Of a stretch of DNA of 64,000 bases, positions 34,929 to 42,134 are shown piece by piece (position 1 is the stretch's first letter; every line of letters starts with the position of its first letter). Origin of the DNA: QHVT01 sp036399015 (GTDB taxonomy: Bacteria; Acidobacteriota; Thermoanaerobaculia; Gp7-AA8); contig DASWNW010000132.1 in NCBI GenBank assembly GCA_036399015.1, positions 1 through 64,000 of the forward strand, given 5' to 3'. A model generated the notes under the pieces. That model had not been told where the DNA came from and searched no databases. It saw only the letters and a program-made list of their open reading frames with translations. Position numbers and translations under genes: made by a program.

Positions 34929-34938
34929 GGGACGAGTT

Positions 34939-34994
34939 ACACCGACGCCATGGCCGCGGCGATGGCGGATCAACGGCCAGTGGGACATCGGCTC
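34939..34994. other. Mosaic of fragments copied from both flanking genes
   Basis: 34939-34967 is a 29-bp exact copy of 35246-35274 (inside the nucleotidyltransferase gene). It is fused directly to 34968-34994, a 27-bp exact copy of 34726-34752 (inside the DUF4388 gene). The 304-bp gap from 34841 to 35144 holds no gene; it consists of this mosaic and two palindromic elements. Confidence 0.9.
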
Positions 34995-35063
34995 TGACCA
35001 GTAAAGATGATCTGCCGCCGGCCACTTCACGTCCGTAGAAGACTAGCACCCGCCGCCGCTCAT

Positions 35064-35137
35064 CCCTCTGGAGCGACGGGCTCTCAGCCCGTCGCCCCCG
35101 CCACCCAGCCGGGCTGAGAGCCCGGCTCTCCAGAGGG
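35064..35137. repeat. Three-way-junction palindrome, copy 2
   Basis: Perfect 10-bp outer arms CCCTCTGGAG (35064-35073) and CTCCAGAGGG (35128-35137). They enclose hairpin GCGACGGGCT-CTC-AGCCCGTCGC (35073-35095) and hairpin GCCGGGCT-GAG-AGCCCGGC (35109-35127). It lies just beyond the 3' end of the nucleotidyltransferase gene (stop at 35145). Confidence 0.88.
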
Positions 35138-35144
35138 GACGAAG

Positions 35145-36182
35145 TTACCGGCGGAGCCGCGCTGCCGCCAGGCGGAACGGGCGCAGCACCCAGTACAGCG
35201 CGTGCGGCAGCTTTGCCGCTGCCCAGTCGGTGTGGGTGGGGACGAACACCGACGCCATGGCCGCGGCGATGGCGTCGCGGCGGCGGTCGAGGATCGTGAA
35301 GAGATCGCGGCCGCGGGGGTCGACGTCGTGCGGGCGCTCGAGGCGCTGCTGCAGCCGCGCGAACACCGGCTCCGAGGCGGCGAGGCAGCGGGGGAGAGGG
35401 GGGAGGTCCGAGCCGACCACCTCGTGCGCGACCAGGAACGACAGGCCGACCTGACGGGCGGCGCGGGCCCGGGCGGCGACGCGGTCCACCTCCTGCCAGT
35501 CGACCTCCAGCCGCGTCAGCGCCGCGATCTGCGCGAGCATTTCCAGCGGCGTCCAGAAATGCTTTGCCGAGTGGCTGCAGGTGAAGATGGCCAGGTCGGT
35601 CGGGCCGAGCGCGGGCATCCCCAGAACGTTCGTCCGCCGGCGCCAGGCATCGGCGAACGGCAGCGCGAGCGGGAACTGCACGTGGCCGAAGCGCCAGTGA
35701 AAGTCGACCGTGGTCGCCCGCTCCGCGTTCCGAAAGGCGGTCCCGTTGTGGAAGCGGTGCTTCGTCGCGCGTTGCGCGGGCGTCATGGGCTCCTCGTCGA
35801 CGTAGCCGAGTGTCGCCAGGAGCGCCTCGCCGCGCCCGACGTCGTGCACATCGACGATCATGTCGAGGTCGGCGAAGACGCGTACGCCGGGGTCGCCATA
35901 GAGCTGTTGCGACGCCACCGGGCCCTTGAGCGCGAGCAGCGGAATGCCGGCATCGCGGAATGCCGCCGCGATCCGGGCGAGCTCCCCCAGGAGCGACAGC
36001 GCACGCGACTCGATGGCCACGGCGTGCAGTTGCAGCTCCCGCGGCGGATCGACCGCCGCGCGCGCGAGCAGGCCGAGCATGCGCGCCGATGCGGCCGCGT
36101 CGAGCGTCGCGGCGTCGAGCGGCCCCTGCACCCGTTCCCCCCGCGCCGCGGCGAGCAGCGCGCTGATGTCGTTCCCAGCCAT
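35145..36182 (-). CDS. Lasso-cluster nucleotidyltransferase-fold protein
   Basis: 345 residues, cytoplasmic. The nucleotidyltransferase core is LLALKGPVASQQLYGDPGVR followed by VFADLDMIVD; the DLD pair would bind metal. Further conserved pieces are FHNGTAFRN, TTVDFHWRF and FTCSHSAKHFW. This family is common beside lasso-peptide genes. In the pseudomycoidin system a homologue acts after a peptide kinase and adds hexose-like units to the phosphorylated C terminus. It is divergent from the kinase gene with a 47-bp shared promoter region, so both are probably turned on together. Target and donor are inferred from that precedent. Confidence 0.82.
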   Translation of the reverse strand: MAGNDISALLAAARGERVQGPLDAATLDAAASARMLGLLARAAVDPPRELQLHAVAIESRALSLLGELARIAAAFRDAGIPLLALKGPVASQQLYGDPGVRVFADLDMIVDVHDVGRGEALLATLGYVDEEPMTPAQRATKHRFHNGTAFRNAERATTVDFHWRFGHVQFPLALPFADAWRRRTNVLGMPALGPTDLAIFTCSHSAKHFWTPLEMLAQIAALTRLEVDWQEVDRVAARARAARQVGLSFLVAHEVVGSDLPPLPRCLAASEPVFARLQQRLERPHDVDPRGRDLFTILDRRRDAIAAAMASVFVPTHTDWAAAKLPHALYWVLRPFRLAAARLRR

Positions 36183-36229
36183 GGCTCTGCTATTGTCAGA
36201 GAATCTACTTCCATTCGCTGCATCAACGC
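36183..36229. promoter_or_regulatory. Divergent promoter region of the lasso cluster
   Basis: 47 bp between the divergent start codons. On the plus strand TATTGT (36191-36196) is a possible -10; no clear -35 or operator palindrome stands out. All promoter signals for both arms of the cluster must lie in this gap or inside the flanking coding regions. Confidence 0.35.
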
Positions 36230-37096
36230 GTGCTCGCCTCCGATTGCGAGCTGCCGTTCCTCCCGCCGGCCACGCCGGCCGCGACGCCCGACTTCCTGCT
36301 GCGCCTCACCTCGCGCATCCCCGCGCCGGCCGGCACGCTCTGGCACCAGGCACCCTCGACGATCATCGACGCGACGGCGGAGGGGGACCTCATCGTCCGC
36401 TTCGAAGACGACACGCGCTTCCTCATCGGCCGCACCGGCCGCGAGCTGTCGCTGATCGACGCGCCGCCCGCCTACACGCGCGACGACCTCGCCGCCTACG
36501 TCCTCGGGCCCATCCTGACGATCGCGCTGCATCTGCAGGGTGCGGTGCTGCTCCACGCCTCATCCGCGGTCCTCGGCGACAAGGCCGTCCTCTTCGCCGG
36601 CAGCTCCGGCAGCGGCAAGTCGACCACCGCCGCGATGCTCCACCGCCTCGGCTACACGATCCTCTCGGACGACATGACCGAGATCGACGGCACGCGCGCC
36701 CTCCCGGCGATCCCCACGCTCCGCCTCTGGCCCGAGGCGCTCGAGGCGCTCTACGGCTCCGCGGCCGCGTTTCCCGACCGCGCCCCCTCATGGGACAAGA
36801 AGATCGTCACCATCGACGCGGCCGCCGCCGTCGCGCACGAGATCGCGGCGATCCTCTTCCTCGAACATTCGGCGGAGGAGCCGCAACTGCGGCGGCTCGA
36901 CCCGCGCAGCGGCTGGATGCGCCTCATTGCCGACGCGCCGGCGGCGCGCCTGCCGGGTGCGGAGGCGAGGATCTTCGAGGCCACGTCCGCGCTCGCCGAC
37001 CGCGTCCCGATGTTCGCGTTCCTCCCTCCGCCGCTCGAGGACTCATCGGCACTCGGCGCCTTTCTCGAGCGCGAGCTCGCGGAGTGGCTGCGGTGA
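36230..37096 (+). CDS. HPr-kinase-like lasso-peptide kinase
   Basis: 288 residues from GTG. The HPr kinase/phosphorylase-type core has LLHASSAVLG, P-loop FAGSSGSGKST (Walker A ~124-131) and ILSDDMTEIDG (~144-154) as the acidic metal segment. PWD-type regulatory parts of true HPrK are absent. Homologues in lasso clusters such as paeninodin phosphorylate a C-terminal Ser of the precursor. Here the precursor ends Ser-Leu-Val, with Ser52 the only hydroxyl residue of the tail. The stop overlaps the cyclase GTG by 4 bp (GTGA), so translation is coupled. Confidence 0.85.
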   Translation: MLASDCELPFLPPATPAATPDFLLRLTSRIPAPAGTLWHQAPSTIIDATAEGDLIVRFEDDTRFLIGRTGRELSLIDAPPAYTRDDLAAYVLGPILTIALHLQGAVLLHASSAVLGDKAVLFAGSSGSGKSTTAAMLHRLGYTILSDDMTEIDGTRALPAIPTLRLWPEALEALYGSAAAFPDRAPSWDKKIVTIDAAAAVAHEIAAILFLEHSAEEPQLRRLDPRSGWMRLIADAPAARLPGAEARIFEATSALADRVPMFAFLPPPLEDSSALGAFLERELAEWLR

Positions 37097-38439
37097 CGCC
37101 GTTCACCGTCGTCACGGCGGCAGAGGAGCGCACCTTCGAGCGCGACCCGTTCGGCGTGCAACCCTTCTTCTACGCGCGCGTCGGCGCGGAGCTGGTGATT
37201 GCGCAGTCGCTGGAGGGGGTGCTCTCGCATCCCGGGGTGCCGCTCGACCTCGACGACCGCGCGGTGATCAACTACGTCGAGGACGGTCTCTCCGCCGACG
37301 CCGAGGCGACGGTGTTCGCGCACGTCAAACGCCTTCCGGCCGCGCACCGGCTGCACTGGCAGCGGGGCGAGCTGGCGATCCGCCGCTACTGGAGCGTGCC
37401 CGAGCCGCGCCCGCCGCGCCGCGACGCGCCGGCGAGACTGGAGGAGGCGTTGCGGGCCGCCATCCGCGAGCGCCTCACCGCCCCCACCGCCGTCGTCTTC
37501 ATGAGCGGCGGTCTCGACTCGACCACGCTGGCCGCGCTGGCGCGCGAGGTCGCGCCGGAGGTGAGGCTGCTGGCGATGACCTCCGTCTACCGCTCGCGCA
37601 TCGCCAGCGTCGAAGAGCGCTACGCGACCGAGGCGGCGCGCTCGATCGGCATCGACATCCGGTGCATTCCGCTGGACGGCTACGGCGCGCTGCAGGCGCT
37701 CGATGAGTGCGTCTGGACCGCCGATCCCGGCGCGCTCGTCACCGCTCCCGCGTCGCGCGCCATCCACGCCATGGCCGCGGAGCACGCGCCGGTGGCGATG
37801 CACGGCCATCCCGCCGACGCCGTCCTGGCGGCCGACCTCAAGGGCTACCTCCGCTCGCTGCCGCCGCTGCAGCTGTTCGCCGCGCTGGTGCGCTACACCG
37901 TCGTGAAGCGCCGTCCGCCCTACTTTTTCTTCCGCCCGGAGCGGAAGCGCGCGCCCGTTTTTCGCCCCCTCTGGCTGCGGATGAAGGGATACGAGTGGCA
38001 GGTGACGCAGCCGCTCGACTCGCCGGCCTGGTCGAGCTATTTCGAGTGGGCGCATCCGTCGGTGACCGGCGCGGCGGTGGAGCTGGTCTATCCATGGCTC
38101 GACACGCGCGTCGTCGAGGCGGCGATGGAGCTGGCGCCGGTGCCGTGGCTGATCGACAAGCACGTGGTGCGCGAGCTCCTGCGCGGCCGGGTCAGCGAGG
38201 TGATCCGCCGCCGGCCGAAGACGTTCGTCCCGGCCGACCCCTGGCAGGCGCCGCTGCCGGTTGGGCGCTCGCTGGAGATCGAGGCGGCGTCGCGCTACAT
38301 CGACCCCGCGGCGTTCCGGGAGGCGCTCCGCGGCGCCTCCGCGCTTTCCAACCGGACCCTGCGGGCGGTGGCGCTGGAGTACTGGCTGCGGGAACTGCCG
38401 AGCCAGGCAGCGCGCCTGCGCAGCACGAATCGTGCTTAA
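37093..38439 (+). CDS. Lasso-peptide macrolactam synthetase (asparagine-synthetase homologue, C protein)
   Basis: 448 residues from GTG at 37093, shorter than typical lasso cyclases (~550-620). Residues ~1-105 are a reduced glutaminase-like N-terminal region with no catalytic Cys2. The synthetase domain has the ATP-pyrophosphatase loop SGGLDST (138-144), HGHPADAVLA and VYPWLDTRVVEAA. The enzyme adenylates the ring-forming Asp/Glu side chain and joins it to the new N terminus. It sits between the kinase and the precursor; the precursor starts 10 bp after its stop. The start is fixed by the overlap with the kinase stop; in-frame upstream codons run antisense to the nucleotidyltransferase gene. 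Confidence 0.9.
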   Translation: MTPFTVVTAAEERTFERDPFGVQPFFYARVGAELVIAQSLEGVLSHPGVPLDLDDRAVINYVEDGLSADAEATVFAHVKRLPAAHRLHWQRGELAIRRYWSVPEPRPPRRDAPARLEEALRAAIRERLTAPTAVVFMSGGLDSTTLAALAREVAPEVRLLAMTSVYRSRIASVEERYATEAARSIGIDIRCIPLDGYGALQALDECVWTADPGALVTAPASRAIHAMAAEHAPVAMHGHPADAVLAADLKGYLRSLPPLQLFAALVRYTVVKRRPPYFFFRPERKRAPVFRPLWLRMKGYEWQVTQPLDSPAWSSYFEWAHPSVTGAAVELVYPWLDTRVVEAAMELAPVPWLIDKHVVRELLRGRVSEVIRRRPKTFVPADPWQAPLPVGRSLEIEAASRYIDPAAFREALRGASALSNRTLRAVALEYWLRELPSQAARLRSTNRA

Positions 38440-38449
38440 ATACTCAGTC

Positions 38450-38614
38450 ATGGCTGACGCTGAAGAGACACCGCAGCAGCCTCGCGAGAAACGCGAGTAC
38501 GTGAAACCGAAGCTCGAACGGCTCGGCACGATCCGCGATTTGACACGCGGCCTGGGGCAGAACAACTACTTCGATAACGAGCACCCGCCGGGGCAGAACA
38601 AGAGCCTCGTCTGA
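38450..38614 (+). CDS. Lasso-peptide precursor (A)
   Basis: 54 residues. The leader holds the RRE-recognition motif Y-x2-P-x-L-x2-L-G: Tyr17, Pro20, Leu22, Gly26. Thr32 is at the conserved penultimate leader position. Cleavage after Arg33 gives a 21-residue core GLGQNNYFD-NEHPPGQNKSLV. Gly1 and Asp9 would close a 9-residue macrolactam ring, leaving a 12-residue loop and tail. Ser19 of the core is the only hydroxyl residue besides Tyr7 and is the likely kinase target. The core has no Arg or Cys. Context (cyclase before it; RRE and peptidase after it) makes the assignment strong. The product's activity is unknown. Confidence 0.88.
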   Translation: MADAEETPQQPREKREYVKPKLERLGTIRDLTRGLGQNNYFDNEHPPGQNKSLV

Positions 38615-38618
38615 TCTC

Positions 38619-39836
38619 GTGTATCGCCTGATCGACTACGGCGCGATGCTGCGCGACCGCGCGCGGATCGAGGCGTATCAGCGCGCACTCTCCGCCGTCG
38701 TCACCCCCTCCACCGTCCTCATCGACGTCGGCTCCGGCATCGGCACGTTCAGCGTCCTGGCCGCGAAGCTCGGCGCCGCGCGCGTCTACGGGATTGAGCC
38801 GGCGGACGTCATCACCCTGGCCGAGGAGCTCGCGCGCGCGAACGGCGTCGCCGACCGCATCCAGTTCATCCAGGCGAAGGCGGGGGAGGCGGAGCTGCCG
38901 GAGCGCGCCGACGTCATCGTCTCCGACCTCGCCGGCGCGCTGCCGCTCTTCGACGAGCACCTGCCGTCGATCGTGGCCCTCCGCGAGCGGTTCCTCGCGC
39001 CGGGCGGCGTGCTGATCCCGCGCAGCGCGCGGCTGTTCTGCGCGCCGGTCTCCAGCGAGTCCATCTACGCCGGAATCGTCGAGCCGTGGCACGCGCTGCC
39101 CGGCGTCGACTTCACCGCCGCCGAGACGATGGCGCTCCAGACGCCCTACCCGCGCCTCGTGAAGCCGGAGGATCTGGCGGGGGAGCCGCGCGTCTGGGCG
39201 GAGCTCGACTACATGACGCTGACGTCGCCGAACATTGCCGGCAGCGCCGAATGGCAGGTCGACAGGACCGTGCACGCGATCGCGCTCTGGTTCGAGAACA
39301 CGATGCACGGCGACGTGCGCACCGGCTCCGGCCCCTTCACCGCCGGAAGCGTGCATGCGACGCTGGTCCTGCCGCTGCTCGAGCCGTTGCGGCCCGGAAG
39401 GCTGCGGGTCGAGCTCGAGTCGACGCTCGCCGGCGGCCGCTACGTCACCACCTGGCACGCGCGCACCGACGAGCAGGCGGGCGCGCGGCAAAGCACGTTC
39501 CTCTCCGAGCCGCGCAGCCGCGCGTCGCTGAACGAGCGGATCCCGGTCACCGCGCCAGGCGTGCCGGAGAGCGCGCGCTTCCGTGCGGCCGACCGCGTTC
39601 TGGCCCGACGGGTCGCGCAGGAGCTGCTGCTGCTCGATCCCGCCACCGGCGTCTATCACGTGCTCAATGAGACAGGCGCGCTGGTCTGGGAGTCGCTGCG
39701 CGAAGGCGGACAGGTGAACGCCATCGCCGCCGAAGTCGCGTCGCGCTACGACGTCGACCCGGCGCTCGTGACCGGCGACGTCGCCGCCATCGTCGCCGAG
39801 CTGCGCGAAGCGAAGCTGATCGAGGCGCTGCCGTGA
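38619..39836 (+). CDS. PRMT-like methyltransferase fused to a PqqD/RRE domain
   Basis: 405 residues from GTG. Residues ~5-300 are a class I SAM methyltransferase with protein-arginine-methyltransferase features: GAMLRDRARIEAYQRAL, motif I LIDVGSGIGTF (34-44), VYGIEP, VIVSDLAG, then a beta-barrel-like C-terminal half. The two Glu of the PRMT double-E loop are not evident. Residues ~320-405 are a PqqD-like RRE (LLLLDPATGVYHVLNETGAL, VWESL, then YDVDPALVTGDVAAIVAEL). The RRE should deliver the precursor to the methyltransferase. The predicted core contains no Arg, so the acceptor may be Asn, Gln, His, Lys or a carboxylate. The stop overlaps the next gene by 4 bp (GTGA). Confidence 0.85.
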   Translation: MYRLIDYGAMLRDRARIEAYQRALSAVVTPSTVLIDVGSGIGTFSVLAAKLGAARVYGIEPADVITLAEELARANGVADRIQFIQAKAGEAELPERADVIVSDLAGALPLFDEHLPSIVALRERFLAPGGVLIPRSARLFCAPVSSESIYAGIVEPWHALPGVDFTAAETMALQTPYPRLVKPEDLAGEPRVWAELDYMTLTSPNIAGSAEWQVDRTVHAIALWFENTMHGDVRTGSGPFTAGSVHATLVLPLLEPLRPGRLRVELESTLAGGRYVTTWHARTDEQAGARQSTFLSEPRSRASLNERIPVTAPGVPESARFRAADRVLARRVAQELLLLDPATGVYHVLNETGALVWESLREGGQVNAIAAEVASRYDVDPALVTGDVAAIVAELREAKLIEALP

Positions 39837-40126
39837 AGATCACGCCCGCTACGATCGTCGTCGCCGCGCCCGACCAGCTCTCCACGAACGTGAACGGCCA
39901 GGTGATCATTGCCGGGCTGCGCAAGGGGAACTATTACGCGCTCGACTCGGTCGGCGCGCGCGTCTGGGAGCTCGTGCAGGCGCCGATCGCCACGCGCGAG
40001 CTCGGGCGCCTCATCGCCGAGGAGTACCAGGTCAGCGAGGAGCGGTGCGAGGCCGACCTGCTCGAACTGCTCGATTCCATGGCCCGCCAGGGGCTGCTCG
40101 AGGTCGCGCGTGCCGCGGTTTGCTGA
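39833..40126 (+). CDS. Lasso-peptide RRE protein (PqqD family, B1)
   Basis: 97 residues from GTG. Typical stand-alone lasso B1: three beta strands (STNVNGQVIIAGLRKGNYYAL read in segments) and a helical bundle (ATRELGRLIAEEYQVSEERC, EADLLELLDSMARQGLLEV). It binds the precursor leader (Tyr/Pro/Leu/Gly motif) and hands it to the B2 peptidase. It overlaps the methyltransferase-PqqD gene by 4 bp and the B2 gene by 17 bp. Together with the PqqD domain in the gene before it, the cluster carries two leader readers. Confidence 0.88.
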   Translation: MKITPATIVVAAPDQLSTNVNGQVIIAGLRKGNYYALDSVGARVWELVQAPIATRELGRLIAEEYQVSEERCEADLLELLDSMARQGLLEVARAAVC

Positions 40127-40493
40127 CCGTCTGCTGCTGGAGGCGCTGCTCGTCGTGCCGCTGGCGCGCGTCGCCGTCGCCCTCCTGCCGTTCCGCGTCG
40201 TGCATCGCATGGTCGACGCGGCGATGCGGCGGCGGGGAAAGGCGTCGCAGGTGCCGCGGGAGCGGATCGCCGCCACGGTGGCCCGCGTTGCGCGCGGCGT
40301 TCCCGGCGCGAGCTGCCTGACGCAGGTCGTCGCCGCCGCACTCCTCTCCGCCCGCTACGGCCACGAGGCCACGCTCCGCCTCGGCGTGACGCGACAGGAC
40401 GACCGCGTCGCCGCACACGCCTGGCTCGAGAGCGAGGGACGGGTGATCCTCGGGGAGCCGGAGCCGGGGACATTCGTGATGCTCGGCCAGTGA
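40110..40493 (+). CDS. Lasso-peptide leader peptidase (transglutaminase-like, B2)
   Basis: 127 residues from GTG at 40110, chosen because GAGGT lies ~5 bp upstream and because the frame before it overlaps the RRE gene. Transglutaminase-like core: catalytic Cys69 in PGASCLTQ and His103 in AAHAWLE. The third triad residue, normally Asp, falls near Glu116/Glu118 here and is not certain. It cuts the leader after the Thr-x position. The N-terminal ~45 residues are hydrophobic/basic as in many B2 proteins. It is the last recognisable lasso gene; no ABC exporter follows. Confidence 0.87.
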   Translation: MPRFADRLLLEALLVVPLARVAVALLPFRVVHRMVDAAMRRRGKASQVPRERIAATVARVARGVPGASCLTQVVAAALLSARYGHEATLRLGVTRQDDRVAAHAWLESEGRVILGEPEPGTFVMLGQ

Positions 40494-40601
40494 GGCCGGC
40501 ACGGCCGGCAGCGCTGGTTGCTCCGCCGGTGCACGTACGGCCACTCCGTCGGTGCGTTCTGCCGCTCAGGCTCAGGTGAGGCGCCGCTATACTCCCGCCG
40601 C

Positions 40602-41429
40602 GTGAGTTTTCGGCGGCCCAACCTGCTGTCCCTCTGTGCGCCGTTGCCGGCGCTGCTCCTCGGCGTGGTGACGATGCGACAGCTCGGCGTCGGCACGTCC
40701 GCCTGGGCGATGAACCTCGCCGCATGCGTGGCCGGACTGCTGCTCTTCGCGCTCGTGAGGTCCTCGTCGTTCCGCGCGTCGTCGTATTTCGCGAGCGCCG
40801 CCAGTATCGCCGCGATCGTGGCGACGTTCTTCTCGCGAGACGTCGACGGCGTGCACCGCTGGCTCTTCCTCGGCGGATTCGCGCTGCACGCGGCGTCCGT
40901 CGTCGCGCCGCTGCTGATCGGCGCCGTCGCCACACCACCACGGCGGTATCTCGCCATCGTCGTCGCGGCAGCGACCGCGCTCCTGCTCGCGCTCCAACCC
41001 GACGCGTCGCAGGCGACCAGTTTCGCCGCCGCCTGCGCCGTCCTTCTCGCGTTCGACCCTAAGCTCGGCCGGGGCGTGAGAGCCGGTGCGGTCGTCGCGT
41101 TGGCCGTCTGCGCGGTCGTCTCGCTCCTGCGCCCGGACCCGCTGGACCCTGTACGCCACGTCGAAGGCATCTTCGACGCCGTCAGCGCGCGAGGCCCGAC
41201 CTGGACCCTGCTCGCGGCGATCGCGCTCGTGCTGCTGCCGCTCCCGTTCTTCGTGGCGTGGAAGCGGCGCCGCGACCCCCTCGCCGCCGCCCTCGGCGTC
41301 TACGTGGCACTGGTGACGCTCGCGGCGTTCTGGGGCACGTTCCCCGTGCCGGTCATGGGCTACGGCGTCTCGCCGATCCTCGGCTACTTCATTGCGCTCG
41401 CGCTCTGCGACCGTCGCCTCGACGGCTGA
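40602..41429 (+). CDS. Polytopic membrane protein, possibly a reduced SEDS (FtsW/RodA)-like protein
   Basis: 275 residues with ~8 hydrophobic helices, from GTG; TATACT lies 8 bp before it and there is no Shine-Dalgarno. Two stretches recall SEDS glycosyltransferases: DGVHRWLFLGGFALHAAS (compare RRWI.LG.F..QPSE) and FPVPVMGYGVSPILGYFI (compare LPF.SYGGSSL). The protein is ~100 residues shorter than FtsW/RodA and many usual residues differ, so function may be lost or changed. It follows the lasso cluster by 108 bp; a link to export or immunity is possible but not supported by sequence. Confidence 0.6.
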   Translation: MSFRRPNLLSLCAPLPALLLGVVTMRQLGVGTSAWAMNLAACVAGLLLFALVRSSSFRASSYFASAASIAAIVATFFSRDVDGVHRWLFLGGFALHAASVVAPLLIGAVATPPRRYLAIVVAAATALLLALQPDASQATSFAAACAVLLAFDPKLGRGVRAGAVVALAVCAVVSLLRPDPLDPVRHVEGIFDAVSARGPTWTLLAAIALVLLPLPFFVAWKRRRDPLAAALGVYVALVTLAAFWGTFPVPVMGYGVSPILGYFIALALCDRRLDG

Positions 41430-41447
41430 GCCGGGTAGAATGGCATC

Positions 41448-41822
41448 ATGCCGGCAGGCCAGCGCAGCCGCCCCTGGTTGTTCATCGCGACGGCCGGGTT
41501 TCTCGTCGTTGCGGGCGTGCTGGTCACCATCGCGCTGGTGATCTTCGACAAGCCGCGGTTCGGGTGGCTGGTCGGGGGACCGTTCCTGGAAACCGTGGCG
41601 ATCGCGATCGTGACGGGAGCCGCCGCGATGGGGATCGGCGCCTGGAAGTCCGGGGCACGGTCAGGGTGGCGCCGTCCGATGCTACTCGCCTGGGCCGTCG
41701 TGGCTGCCGCCTCTCCGGCGTTCGGGCCGTACCTGTTCTTGCTGCCGTGGGTCGCGCTCGCGCTCTCGTCGCCCGCGGCGATTTTCGCGCTTCACCGGTT
41801 GTGGCGGGACGGTTCTCCGTGA
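41448..41822 (+). CDS. Small membrane protein of unknown function
   Basis: 124 residues with about four hydrophobic helices (~11-33, ~42-65, ~78-92, ~92-115) and a basic loop (KSGARSGWRRP). No family recognised. It lies 18 bp after the preceding membrane-protein gene. TAGAAT sits 6 bp before its ATG, with no Shine-Dalgarno. The 21-bp tandem array starts 28 bp after its stop. Confidence 0.6.
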   Translation: MPAGQRSRPWLFIATAGFLVVAGVLVTIALVIFDKPRFGWLVGGPFLETVAIAIVTGAAAMGIGAWKSGARSGWRRPMLLAWAVVAAASPAFGPYLFLLPWVALALSSPAAIFALHRLWRDGSP

Positions 41823-41849
41823 GAATCGCCTCAGAAAAACCGGGGATCT

Positions 41850-42101
41850 CGAGGTACCGCATGTGTTCCTCGAGGTACCGCATGTGTTCTTCGAGGAACC
41901 GCATGTGTTCCTCGAGGAACCACTAGTGCGCCACGAGGAACCACTAGTGTTCCGCGAGGAACCACTAGTGCGCCGCGAGGAACCACTAGTGCGCCGCGAG
42001 GAACCGCATGTGTTCCGCGAGGAACCACTAGTGCGCCGCGAGGAACCACTAGTGTTCCGCGAGGAACCACGAGTGCGCCGCGAAGAACCACGAGTGCGCC
42101 G
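41850..42101. repeat. 12 x 21-bp tandem array
   Basis: Twelve head-to-tail 21-bp units, typically CGAGGAACCACTAGTGCGCC(G), plus a decayed thirteenth. The variable core is the palindrome CACTAGTG, or GCATGTG, or CACGAGTG; the next triplet is TTC or CGC. Junctions with TTCCTCGAGGAAC are palindromic too. Because 21 is 7 codons, both strands stay open (plus: repeats such as LVRREEP; minus: ALVVPRG), but no start or Shine-Dalgarno supports translation. It fills the 312-bp gap between convergent stops at 41822 and 42135. Confidence 0.93.
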
Positions 42102-42134
42102 CGAGGTTTCGCGTTCGGCCGCCGCGCCGCGCTG

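Noticed and set aside
41850..42101. CRISPR array
   Set aside because: Units are directly adjacent, with no unique spacers, and no cas genes are nearby.
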